Shown piece by piece: positions 5,482-13,686 of a DNA stretch of 29,244 nucleotides (the first letter of the stretch is position 1; each line of letters begins with the position of its first letter). Source of the stretch: Prevotella sp. UBA3288 (lineage in GTDB: Bacteria; Bacteroidota; Bacteroidia; Bacteroidales; Bacteroidaceae); contig DETM01000047.1 of NCBI GenBank assembly GCA_002361655.1, positions 11,996-41,239 on the forward strand, written 5' to 3'. The position numbers and the translations under genes were made by a program. The notes beneath the pieces are model-generated. The model ran no database searches. It was not told where the DNA came from and saw nothing but the letters and a program-made list of their open reading frames with translations.

Positions 5482-8400
5482 ATGGAAAAAAGACTCATGA
5501 CATTGTTGGCAGTCCTCTTCCTGTTTGTGGGAGGGGTGATGGCCCAGACAAAAGTCAATGGTACCGTGGTGTCTCAGGACGACGGTCAGCCCGTGATCGG
5601 CGCTACCGTGATGGTCGTCGGGACCAACGTCGGTACAGCAACTAACGCCAATGGTCAGTTCTCGCTGACCTGTCCGGCCGGCAAGAACACGCTGCGTATT
5701 ACCTATGTAGGCATGGAGCCTCTGGAAGTGAGCGCCCGTCCCAACATGCGCATCTTGCTGACCAGCAACAACAAGGCTCTTGACGAAGTGATTGTGGTGG
5801 CCTACGGTACGGCCAAGAAGTCGTCGTTCACCGGTTCGGCCGCTGCCATCAGCAGCGACAAACTGGAGTCGCGCCCTGTGTCGACCGTTACCAAGGCCCT
5901 CGACGGCCAGGTAGCCGGTGTGACCGTGACCAGCGGTGGCGGTCAGCCCGGTAGCGACGCCAGCATCGTCGTGCGTGGCTTCGGTTCTATCAATGCCTAC
6001 AACGACCCCCTCTATGTGGTTGACGGTATCCCCTACGACGGTGCGCTGAACACCATCAGCCCGCAGGACATCGAGTCGATGACGGTGCTGAAGGATGCTT
6101 CTGCATCGGCCCTGTACGGTGCCCGTGCTGCCAACGGTGTGGTGATTATCACTACTAAGAAAGGTAAGGAGGGTAACCTGCAGGTGACCCTGCACAACAC
6201 TGTGGGTTGGTCATGGCGTGCCCTGCCTCGCTACGAGACCGTAGACCAGAAGGAGTTCGTACAGATCACCTATGAAGCACTGCGCAACAACCAGCAGTTC
6301 AACAACGGCCTGAGTTTCGACGAAGCATCGGCCGTGGCCCGCAACCAACTGTCGACCACCTTCGGCGGCGAGATTTACAACCCCTTCAAGAACTACACCT
6401 GGGACCAGTTGATCGACCCCTCTACCGGTATGGTTCGTGCTGACGCCCAGTCGGCATGGAATGAGGACTGGCTCGACGGTACCTACAACAAGGGTGCCCT
6501 GCGCCACGAACACCAGTTGTCGGTGAACGGCGGTACCGACCGCACCACCTACCTGCTCTCGCTGGGCTACACCGATGAGAAGGGTATCCTGGTGAACACC
6601 GGTTTCCAGCGCTACAACGCCCGCACCAACATCGACACCCAGATTACCGATTGGTTCAAGGCCGGACTGAGCACCAGTCTGGCTCACACCAAGACCGACT
6701 ACACCGACTTCACAGATACAGGCACATCGAACCCCTGGTACACCTCGCAGTTCATGGCTCCTATCTACCAACTCTACCGTAAGGACCTCAACGGCAACGA
6801 CGTGCTTGACAACTATGGTAACCGTCAGCCCGACTACGGTGAGGACGGCCGTCCAACGGCTGCCGACTTCAACCCGCTGGGCGACCTGACCCTCGACCGC
6901 ACCTACTATACGACCGACAATGCCAGCGTCCGTGCTAACCTAACCTTCGGTTCCGACGATGTGAAGATGGGCTGGGCTCAGGGTCTGAAACTGTCGCTGA
7001 ACTTCGGTGGCGACTATCGTCAGCGCAACGAGACTCAGACGATGAACAAGTTCCACGGCAACCAGAAGAATGCCGGTGGTATGATCAGCAAGGAAAACAT
7101 GCGCACCCAGAGTTACACCTTCAACCAGCAGTTGACCTGGAACCGCCAGTTCGACAAGCACTCCGTTGGCGCTCTGTTTGCTCACGAGTTCTATCAGTAC
7201 ACCTATAACTACCTGTCGGCCGGCCGTACCAATATCGTCGATGGCATCGACGAACTGCGTCCCGGTGCATCGATGTACGATGCCGACTCTTACTCTATCG
7301 AACACGACATCGAGTCGTGGCTGGGTCGTGTGAACTACAACTACGACGACAAGTACTACTTCGACGCTTCTATCCGTCGCGACGGTTCGTCACGTTTCCA
7401 CAAGGACAACCGCTGGGGTACCTTCTGGTCGGTGGGCGGCAACTGGCGTGTCTCTGCCGAGGAGTTCATGAAGCCCCTCACTTGGGTGAGCAACCTGAAC
7501 TTCAAGGTCTCTTACGGTGAGAACGGTAACGAGAACCTGCAGACCTACTACGCTTGGCAGAACCTCTACTCGCTGGCTTATCCTAACGGCAACAACATCG
7601 GTGGCTTCGTGAGCACCCTGGAGAACAAGGACCTGACTTGGGAGAAGAGCGGCATGCTCAACATCGGCCTCGACGGCGCACTCTTTGACAGCCGCCTGCG
7701 CTTCAGCATCGAGTACTTCAACAAGAAGACCACCGACATGCTGCTGAACTACCCGATGGCTCTGTCTACCGGTTTCACTGGCTATGATGCCAACGTCGGT
7801 AACATGCGCAACTCGGGCTGGGAGTTCATGGTCAGCGGCACCCTGCTGAAGACCAAGGACGTGGTATGGAACATGTCGTGGATGGGCACCGCCATGAAGA
7901 ACAAGGTGCTCAAGTTGACCGAAGAGTCGAACCAGATCATGAACGGCTCGCAGATCATCAAGGAAGGCTTCGACATCCACACCTTCTATGTGGCTAAGAG
8001 CGCCGGTATCGACCCACAGACGGGTGCACAACTCTACTGGGCTTACGACCACATGGACGACGAGGGCAACTGCTACGTTCCCGTGCTCGACGCTGAGGGC
8101 AACGAAATCGGCCGCACTCCCGGTGGCGAATACATCACCGACAGTTATGCCGTGGCCTCCAGCCACCGCTACTTCGCCGGCAAGCGTACCCCCGACCTCT
8201 ACGGCAGCATTTCTACCGACCTGCAGTTGTTCCGCTGCGTCGACCTGAGCATCATGACCACCTATTCTATCGGCGGTAAGATCTACGATGCCCTCTACTA
8301 CGGCTCGATGAACAATACCTATGCCTACAACACCTGGTCGTCGAATATGGACCGCCGCTGGCGTCAGCCCGGTGACATCACCGACATTCCCCGTGCTCAG

Positions 8401-8667
8401 TTGAACTACAGCCGCACGCTGACCGACAACTTCCTGGTGAACGCCTCTTACTTCGCCATCAAGAACATCACACTGGGCTACACCCTGCCGGCAAGCATCA
8501 CCAGAAAGGCCTATATGAGCAAGGTGCGTGCCTATGCCTCTTTCGACAACGTGGCTATCTTCTCTCACCTGAAGGGTATGGACCCCCAGTACAACTTCTC
8601 TGGCGGCACCAACTATCGCTACGCTCCCAACAAGACGTTCTCACTTGGTCTTGACATTAACTTCTAA
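5482..8667 (+). CDS. SusC/RagA-family TonB-dependent outer-membrane transporter
   Basis: The 1061-residue protein has a signal peptide (1-21, ending VMAQ) and a carboxypeptidase-D-regulatory-like domain (about 23-95, VNGTVVSQDDGQPVIGATV). A TonB-box-like DEVIVVAYGT follows near residue 102, then a plug with the SusC/RagA signature LYGARAANGVVIITTK near 210. A large beta-barrel ends in aromatic Phe (SLGLDINF), as expected for BAM recognition. It imports ligand together with the SusD lid encoded 16 bp downstream, powered by TonB-ExbBD. No STN domain is present, so direct anti-sigma signalling is unlikely. Neighbours are SusD, a small lipoprotein and a C10 protease, with no glycoside hydrolase. 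RagAB of Porphyromonas gingivalis is a known oligopeptide importer, so peptide uptake is a reasonable inference. Confidence 0.95.
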   Translation: MEKRLMTLLAVLFLFVGGVMAQTKVNGTVVSQDDGQPVIGATVMVVGTNVGTATNANGQFSLTCPAGKNTLRITYVGMEPLEVSARPNMRILLTSNNKALDEVIVVAYGTAKKSSFTGSAAAISSDKLESRPVSTVTKALDGQVAGVTVTSGGGQPGSDASIVVRGFGSINAYNDPLYVVDGIPYDGALNTISPQDIESMTVLKDASASALYGARAANGVVIITTKKGKEGNLQVTLHNTVGWSWRALPRYETVDQKEFVQITYEALRNNQQFNNGLSFDEASAVARNQLSTTFGGEIYNPFKNYTWDQLIDPSTGMVRADAQSAWNEDWLDGTYNKGALRHEHQLSVNGGTDRTTYLLSLGYTDEKGILVNTGFQRYNARTNIDTQITDWFKAGLSTSLAHTKTDYTDFTDTGTSNPWYTSQFMAPIYQLYRKDLNGNDVLDNYGNRQPDYGEDGRPTAADFNPLGDLTLDRTYYTTDNASVRANLTFGSDDVKMGWAQGLKLSLNFGGDYRQRNETQTMNKFHGNQKNAGGMISKENMRTQSYTFNQQLTWNRQFDKHSVGALFAHEFYQYTYNYLSAGRTNIVDGIDELRPGASMYDADSYSIEHDIESWLGRVNYNYDDKYYFDASIRRDGSSRFHKDNRWGTFWSVGGNWRVSAEEFMKPLTWVSNLNFKVSYGENGNENLQTYYAWQNLYSLAYPNGNNIGGFVSTLENKDLTWEKSGMLNIGLDGALFDSRLRFSIEYFNKKTTDMLLNYPMALSTGFTGYDANVGNMRNSGWEFMVSGTLLKTKDVVWNMSWMGTAMKNKVLKLTEESNQIMNGSQIIKEGFDIHTFYVAKSAGIDPQTGAQLYWAYDHMDDEGNCYVPVLDAEGNEIGRTPGGEYITDSYAVASSHRYFAGKRTPDLYGSISTDLQLFRCVDLSIMTTYSIGGKIYDALYYGSMNNTYAYNTWSSNMDRRWRQPGDITDIPRAQLNYSRTLTDNFLVNASYFAIKNITLGYTLPASITRKAYMSKVRAYASFDNVAIFSHLKGMDPQYNFSGGTNYRYAPNKTFSLGLDINF

Positions 8668-8683
8668 AGAAAGGATATAAACA

Positions 8684-10264
8684 ATGAAAAGTCTAAAATA
8701 TATTTTCATGGGTTTTGCTGCACTGGCTCTGGCCACTTCTTGCAGCAAGGATCAACTTGAGACCTCGCCTACAACGGCAGTTTCGGGTACCACAATGACA
8801 GAGAGCAACGATGCCGCCATGATTTCGCTCAACGGTCTCTATCGCTCGATGTACACTTCAGGCTGGTCGACGACGGGTAACACCCACCAGTGTTTCGGAC
8901 TCTCAGCCTATGCGCTGATGGCCGATGTCATGGGCGACGACTGCATCATGTCGAAGATGGGTTCGGGCTGGTTCTGGTTCGATGCCATTTATAATGTGAA
9001 GGATCGCTACACCAGCAGTACCTGGCGTTCCTACGACCTGTGGTATGCCTACTATACCTATATTGCCAACGTGAACTACCTCATCGCCATGGAGCCCGGT
9101 CTCGACCCCGCCGACATCGACAAGAAGTATGTGCTCGGCCAGGCCTATGCCGTCCGTGCCTACAGTTACTGGATGCTCGCACAGTGCTTCGCCCGTACCT
9201 ACAAAGGCCACGAGAGCGATCCTTGCGTACCTATCTATACTGAGCCCACATCGGCCAGCACCAAGGGTCAGCCCCGTGCTACAGTGCAGCAGGTCTACGA
9301 CCTGATCAACGCCGACATCAAGAAGGCTGTGGCCTACCTGGAGGAGAGCCAGAACACCACGCTGGGTACCGACAACAAGAGTTATGTGACCTATCCCGTG
9401 GCTCTGGGCATCCAGGCTCGTATCGCCCTCACTCAGGAAGACTGGACAACGGCTGCTCAGGCTGCCGAGAAGGCCATCGACCTGGGTAAGTACCAGATCC
9501 AGCCCGTAGATCCCAGCAAGTACGCCATGAACCAGTCGAACTTCATCAACACCTGCTCGTTTGGCAACGTGATGTGGGGTGCCACCATCATCCCCGACCA
9601 GGCCGGTATGTACGCTTCGCTCTATGCTCACATGGACGTCACCGCTTCGCTCTATGCCGGTTACAACCGTGCCAATAAGCAGATCAACAAGGACACCTAT
9701 AACCTGATGGGCACTGCCGACACACGTCGTTGCTGGTGGGATCCCAACGATGCCAACAACGGCGACGGCGGCTACCAGCAGCACAAGTTCCACTTCAAGT
9801 CGCTCAGCACTTGGGAAGGTGACTACGTCTGGATGCGTATCGAGGAGATGTACCTCGCCGCTGCCGAGGCAGAGTGTATGCTCGGCAACGACGCCAAGGC
9901 ACAGCAGTACCTGAACACACTCGTTCAGACCCGCGACGCTGCCTACAACTGCACGAAGACCGGCACCGCTCTGGGCCGTCTGACCAGCGACCGCACCGGT
10001 TCGCTCCGCGAGGCCATCATCGACCAGCGCCGTATCGAACTGTGGGGCGAGTACGGACGTATCTTCGACATCCGTCGTCTGAAGCAGGGCTTCCGCCGTA
10101 CCACCAATCAGGGCTGGCCTAACAATCCTGATATTCTCATGGCCAACCGTCCCAGCGACGATCCCGAGTGCTATATGTGGGTGCTGACTATTCCTAAGGA
10201 CGAGTTCGACGGCAACGAGAACATGAACGAGGATGAAGACCAGAACCCCATCGAAGACAAGTAA
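8684..10264 (+). CDS. SusD/RagB-family surface lipoprotein
   Basis: The 526-residue partner of the upstream SusC forms the ligand-capturing lid of the outer-membrane complex. It has a lipoprotein signal ending ATSC (Cys20) and then SusD-like helical repeats, e.g. YVLGQAYAVRAYSYWMLAQC and ALGIQARIALTQEDWTTAAQAAEKAI. The conserved C-terminal part contains YLNTLVQTRDAAYN, IIDQRRIELWGEYGRIFDIRRLKQG and the R-R-I-E-L-W/F-E-G motif typical of RagB/SusD. It ends with an acidic tail (NEDEDQNPIEDK). Start ATG 16 bp after SusC implies co-translation from one mRNA. Ligand specificity cannot be read from sequence. Confidence 0.94.
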   Translation: MKSLKYIFMGFAALALATSCSKDQLETSPTTAVSGTTMTESNDAAMISLNGLYRSMYTSGWSTTGNTHQCFGLSAYALMADVMGDDCIMSKMGSGWFWFDAIYNVKDRYTSSTWRSYDLWYAYYTYIANVNYLIAMEPGLDPADIDKKYVLGQAYAVRAYSYWMLAQCFARTYKGHESDPCVPIYTEPTSASTKGQPRATVQQVYDLINADIKKAVAYLEESQNTTLGTDNKSYVTYPVALGIQARIALTQEDWTTAAQAAEKAIDLGKYQIQPVDPSKYAMNQSNFINTCSFGNVMWGATIIPDQAGMYASLYAHMDVTASLYAGYNRANKQINKDTYNLMGTADTRRCWWDPNDANNGDGGYQQHKFHFKSLSTWEGDYVWMRIEEMYLAAAEAECMLGNDAKAQQYLNTLVQTRDAAYNCTKTGTALGRLTSDRTGSLREAIIDQRRIELWGEYGRIFDIRRLKQGFRRTTNQGWPNNPDILMANRPSDDPECYMWVLTIPKDEFDGNENMNEDEDQNPIEDK

Positions 10265-10294
10265 TCTTTAACAAACTAAAGAACACAGAGTATT

Positions 10295-11155
10295 ATGAAG
10301 ATCAATAAAATTCTTTTTGGGCTGGCCATTGCCATGGTGGGAGTCATGACCTCCTGCAACACTGATGTGGAGGGTGTCACCTATTCTCCCTCAGGCCAGA
10401 ACGTGTCGTTCGAGACGGCTGCTCCGGCTACCGTCACCACTTCGGAGACTTCGATCACCATTCCGGTGCGTATCGTACGCTCCGTCACCAGCGGTGCCTA
10501 CACCGCCAACTTCACCACTGAGGCCAGTGAGGATGGTATCTTCACCAACGATGCCAATGGTGCAGTGACATTCAATGATGGTCAGGGCGTGGCTATCATC
10601 AACGTCAAGGCTGACAACATGAAGAAGGGTGTCGACTATACCTACACGCTAACATTGAGCGAGGCCGAAGTGGCTGCCCGCGACACCATCACTAATAAGC
10701 AGAACGCATCGGTCGTGGTGAAGATCCACTCTGACTATAACTGGGTCTCTGGAGGTGCTTGCACTTTCGTTGACTATACGTTCACAGAAGATGGTGCCGC
10801 TGCACGCAACGTGCCCATCCAGCATGCTGAGGGTACCAACCTCTACCGCATTGTTCAGCCCTTCATAGCTGTCTATGGTAAGGGAGGAAACGGCTTCTCT
10901 ACGGATACCGGCATCCAGTTCACCTACAATGCCGACAACACCATCGATCTCGTCTACGATGCTGATGGTATTGTCTGCACCGCCGACCAGTTCGACTTCG
11001 TCTGGGTAGAAAAGTATGTGCCCGACTATTGCAACATCCTTTGCAACGGTAATGTCTACCAGGCTTCGATGCTCGGCCTGCAAAATGGCGATGGCTACTA
11101 CGGAGGCTTCGCTTTCGCCTTCCAGTGGACTACCGGCTGGCCCGGACAGCAGTAA
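10295..11155 (+). CDS. Third SusCD-locus lipoprotein, beta-sandwich type, function unknown
   Basis: The 286-residue protein has a lipoprotein signal ending MTSC (Cys21). Residues about 30-130 form a beta-rich repeat (VSFETAAPATVTTSE, TITIPVRIVRS-like strands, VDYTYTLTLSEA) resembling the Calx-beta/Ig-like N-terminal module of SusE-position proteins. The C-terminal half (YNWVSGGACTFVDYTF onward) has the look of a ligand-binding beta domain with many aromatics and ends GWPGQQ. It follows SusD by 30 bp and precedes a strong terminator, so it closes the core operon. Proteins in this position usually sit on the cell surface and assist SusD. I do not recognise a specific family and assign no function. 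Confidence 0.8.
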   Translation: MKINKILFGLAIAMVGVMTSCNTDVEGVTYSPSGQNVSFETAAPATVTTSETSITIPVRIVRSVTSGAYTANFTTEASEDGIFTNDANGAVTFNDGQGVAIINVKADNMKKGVDYTYTLTLSEAEVAARDTITNKQNASVVVKIHSDYNWVSGGACTFVDYTFTEDGAAARNVPIQHAEGTNLYRIVQPFIAVYGKGGNGFSTDTGIQFTYNADNTIDLVYDADGIVCTADQFDFVWVEKYVPDYCNILCNGNVYQASMLGLQNGDGYYGGFAFAFQWTTGWPGQQ

Positions 11156-11175
11156 ACTCATTGTCTAACAATAAG

Positions 11176-11208
11176 AGAGCGCACAATGTCGTGTTGTGCG
11201 CTCTTTTT
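11176..11208 (+). terminator. Rho-independent terminator after the SusC/D lipoprotein operon
   Basis: AGAGCGCACAA (11176-11186) pairs perfectly with TTGTGCGCTCT (11194-11204) around a 7-nt loop, followed by a T5 tract. It is the most canonical terminator in the window. It separates the lipoprotein gene from the C10 protease, whose start is only 17 nt further on. Confidence 0.92.
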
Positions 11209-11224
11209 CAATCATAACACTTCC

Positions 11225-12856
11225 ATGAAAAGAACAAACCTATTTCTACTGATGCTCGTCATCGCCACCGTCGCCACGGCCAAACCACGGCGGGCGGCTG
11301 AGATGCGACAGATTGCACAGCAGGTGCTCAGCAAAACGTCGGCCGAAGCCGCCACGATGGTGCTGCTCGACGAGGCGCAAGGCTACGCCGTCTACGGCCA
11401 TGAGCAGGGCTTCGCCATCATCAGCAAGAACGATAGTCAGACTCCCGTGCTGGGCTATTCGTCGACACCTTACAACAAGGACGACATGCCTTGTGCCTTC
11501 CGCTATTGGCTGAACGCTGTCAGCACTTCGCTGGAGGCAGGCACCACCGACCCTCTCAACCAAAAGTACGACGAGGTGGCACCACTACTCACCACCACGT
11601 GGGGACAGGGCGACCCTTTCAACTCGATGTGCCCTAAAGTCAACGGTGCCCTCGCTCCGACAGGATGTGTGGCGACGGCCATGGCACAGATACTCTATTT
11701 CTACCGCTATCCGGTTCAGGGTAAGGGCCAGGGCTACTACACCATGGGTGCCAACTCCTACCGCCAGTTGGTCGACATCAACAGCACCTACCGGTGGGAC
11801 CTGATGAAAGACTCTTACGCCAACTCATTCTTCATCACCGAAGAGGAGAAGAACGCCATCGGACAGTTGATGGCAGATGCCGGTGCTGCTGCCCACATGA
11901 ACTATTCTGCCGGCGGCAGCGGCTCTACCGGCTATGTCGCCGCCAACGCCTTTGCACAAGTGTTCCAGTTCGACTCGCTCACCATGCGATGCGTCGACCG
12001 CGAGTACTGTCAGGACGATGCCGAATGGATGATGACCATCCAAAATGAACTCAAGGCAGGACGGCCCATTCTGATGTGCGGCCAGGATCCTGCCCAGGGC
12101 GGCCATGCCTTCGTCATCGACGGCATCAACAGCAACGGCTATGTACACGTCAACTGGGGTTGGAAAGGCACTGCCGACGGCTTTTATGACATCAAGGACA
12201 TGGCGCCACAGGGCACCACACAGCATTTCAACTACGATCAGTCTATCGTCACCAACCTGCGTTGCGACCCAGAACCCCTCGAGGGGACTACCTACAAGTC
12301 GTGCTGGCATATCTCCGTGGAGGACAACCTCACGGTGGGCGAACTGAACGACTTGGTGCTCTCTGCTCCCGACGGCATCCTCTGGCAGAACTACCACCTC
12401 ACGTTCTACGGCAAGATCGGACTGGCCTTCCTCGACGGCGATGGTCAGGAGGCGTTCTTCCATACTTTCTTTGACACCGGCGACAAAGCCAGCGGCATGG
12501 CACCTATAGAAGGCGGCTACGGCTTCATGGCCAGTTATTTCAGTCATGTGTCGACGATAGAACTGGCCGCTCTGCCTGTCGGAACCTACCGGGTATTCCT
12601 GGCATCGAAAGCCATTCAGGACAGTGCGCCCCAGCCCATTTGTTATCCCAGCGGAAGCCATAAGGAATATCTGGTCACAAAGGCTGCCGACAATTCGCTC
12701 TCTGTAACAGTGGCAGAGACCTCTGGTATCGATGCTGCCAGCATCGGCACCAAGCATGGTTCGTCGAGCCTCTACGACCTGCAGGGTCGACAAGTGGTGT
12801 CGCCCGACAGAAAGGGCATCTACATCCGCGACGGCCGCAAGGTGGTGGTGCGATAA
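11225..12856 (+). CDS. C10-family (streptopain/interpain-like) secreted cysteine protease
   Basis: I place the start at ATG 11225 because it is directly followed by a clear signal peptide (MKRTNLFLLMLVIATVATA). An in-frame upstream start would run through the terminator hairpin. The 543-residue precursor has an inhibitory Spi-type propeptide (about 21-110, GYAVYGHEQGFAIISKND) and a C10 catalytic domain. Cys148 lies in PTGCVATAMAQILYFYRYP and His294 in GGHAFVIDGI, with NWGWKGTADGFY supplying the conserved Asn/Trp region. A beta domain follows, then a tail with LYDLQGRQV, KGIYIRDG and KVVVR. That tail resembles the end of type IX secretion sorting domains common on Prevotella secreted proteins. 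Relatives include SpeB and interpain A. It probably degrades host or dietary protein, feeding the adjacent SusCD transporter. No separate promoter was found. Confidence 0.9.
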   Translation: MKRTNLFLLMLVIATVATAKPRRAAEMRQIAQQVLSKTSAEAATMVLLDEAQGYAVYGHEQGFAIISKNDSQTPVLGYSSTPYNKDDMPCAFRYWLNAVSTSLEAGTTDPLNQKYDEVAPLLTTTWGQGDPFNSMCPKVNGALAPTGCVATAMAQILYFYRYPVQGKGQGYYTMGANSYRQLVDINSTYRWDLMKDSYANSFFITEEEKNAIGQLMADAGAAAHMNYSAGGSGSTGYVAANAFAQVFQFDSLTMRCVDREYCQDDAEWMMTIQNELKAGRPILMCGQDPAQGGHAFVIDGINSNGYVHVNWGWKGTADGFYDIKDMAPQGTTQHFNYDQSIVTNLRCDPEPLEGTTYKSCWHISVEDNLTVGELNDLVLSAPDGILWQNYHLTFYGKIGLAFLDGDGQEAFFHTFFDTGDKASGMAPIEGGYGFMASYFSHVSTIELAALPVGTYRVFLASKAIQDSAPQPICYPSGSHKEYLVTKAADNSLSVTVAETSGIDAASIGTKHGSSSLYDLQGRQVVSPDRKGIYIRDGRKVVVR

Positions 12857-12887
12857 GTCCTTACACCTTATTATATTATATATACGA

Positions 12888-12921
12888 ACCGGGGCAGGAA
12901 AAGTAAAATTCCTGCCCCGGT
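12888..12921 (+). terminator. Hairpin terminator downstream of the C10 protease gene
   Basis: A perfect 13-bp stem (12888-12900 with 12909-12921) encloses an 8-nt loop. There is no T-run after it. The core CGGGGCAGGA is identical to 3880-3889 and related to 4912-4949. Confidence 0.75.
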
Positions 12922-12977
12922 CTATACACATCGTTAAGGATGGCCAAATGCCTTTGACACAGAAATATCAAAATAAA

Positions 12978-13009
12978 TTTGGTTATTCGTTTGCTTCTTC
13001 GTATCTTTG
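12978..13009 (+). promoter_or_regulatory. Promoter of the rpoN-purE-ispG operon
   Basis: TTTG (12978-12981), 20 nt, TATCTTTG (13002-13009). The expected start of transcription is only about 18 nt before ATG 13033, ruling out the longer in-frame start at 12979. Confidence 0.8.
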
Positions 13010-13032
13010 CACACATAAAAACGGAAAGAGAT

Positions 13033-13683
13033 ATGAGTAAGAATGCTGTCTGGCAAGACGACGACTGGCTGTTGCTGTTGCAACTCTACTTGCGAAAGCC
13101 GGTGGGCGTAAAGCCGCTCTACAGCCGCGACATGGTGAACCTGAGCCTCGAGTTGCACATCGCTCCGCAGGCCCTGCAGAGCCGTATGCAGCAGATAGCA
13201 AGGCTGGAGACGCCACTTATCGAGCGTATCTGGCAGACCTATAGCGGGAACTCGCGCCGACTGGCTCGTGCCGTCGGTCTGCTGCGCCAAATGAAAGGTT
13301 TTGGGGCAGCCGAAACATTCTACGACGGCGTAGAGATGCAGGAGACTTTTGAGAAGGACTTCCGCCCGTTGCCTGAAGACGAGCGTTTCTCGCCGGTGAT
13401 GCTCATCCTTATACTGAACCTATACTTCCAGTTGACACCCGCCACGATGGTGACCGAGACGCCCGAGGTGCAGGAACTGGCACGAATGATCAAAGTGAAG
13501 CCGGCCGATGTGGTGATGGTCATGATGACCTATCAGCAGTTCGACCCATACCTGAGGCATGAAAGCCCCACCGAGAGTGTGCTGCAGCAGCCCTGTCAGA
13601 ACATCTGGCGCCGTTTTGCCCAGATGGAGCCGAACGTGCTGGACGCTTATGCCAAGGAACTGGAGGAATTCTTTAAGAATTGA
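13033..13683 (+). CDS. Conserved-looking protein of unknown function upstream of rpoN
   Basis: The 216-residue protein begins MSKNAVWQDDDWLLLL. The start is fixed by the promoter at 12978-13009; earlier in-frame starts would be inside it. It is mostly helical, with no signal peptide or strong membrane segment, many Leu/Met residues and two sections each predicted as helix-turn-helix-like bundles (QALQSRMQQIARLETPLIE; VQELARMIKVKPADVVMVMM). I do not recognise the family. Its stop codon is 3 nt before the GTG start of rpoN in the same reading frame, so the two are translationally linked. A role connected with sigma-54 or cell-envelope control is a guess from position only. Confidence 0.75.
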   Translation: MSKNAVWQDDDWLLLLQLYLRKPVGVKPLYSRDMVNLSLELHIAPQALQSRMQQIARLETPLIERIWQTYSGNSRRLARAVGLLRQMKGFGAAETFYDGVEMQETFEKDFRPLPEDERFSPVMLILILNLYFQLTPATMVTETPEVQELARMIKVKPADVVMVMMTYQQFDPYLRHESPTESVLQQPCQNIWRRFAQMEPNVLDAYAKELEEFFKN

Positions 13684-13686
13684 GAA

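Noticed and set aside
5395..8568. Several long minus-strand frames opposite SusC
   Set aside because: They are shadows of a strongly coding SusC gene with clear family motifs; high GC at codon third positions keeps the antisense frames open.
11186..11224. Upstream in-frame start for the C10 protease
   Set aside because: It lies in the loop of the terminator and places 13 residues before a clear signal peptide.
12979..13032. Upstream in-frame start for the gene before rpoN
   Set aside because: It falls inside the TTTG-N20-TATCTTTG promoter, before the likely transcription start.
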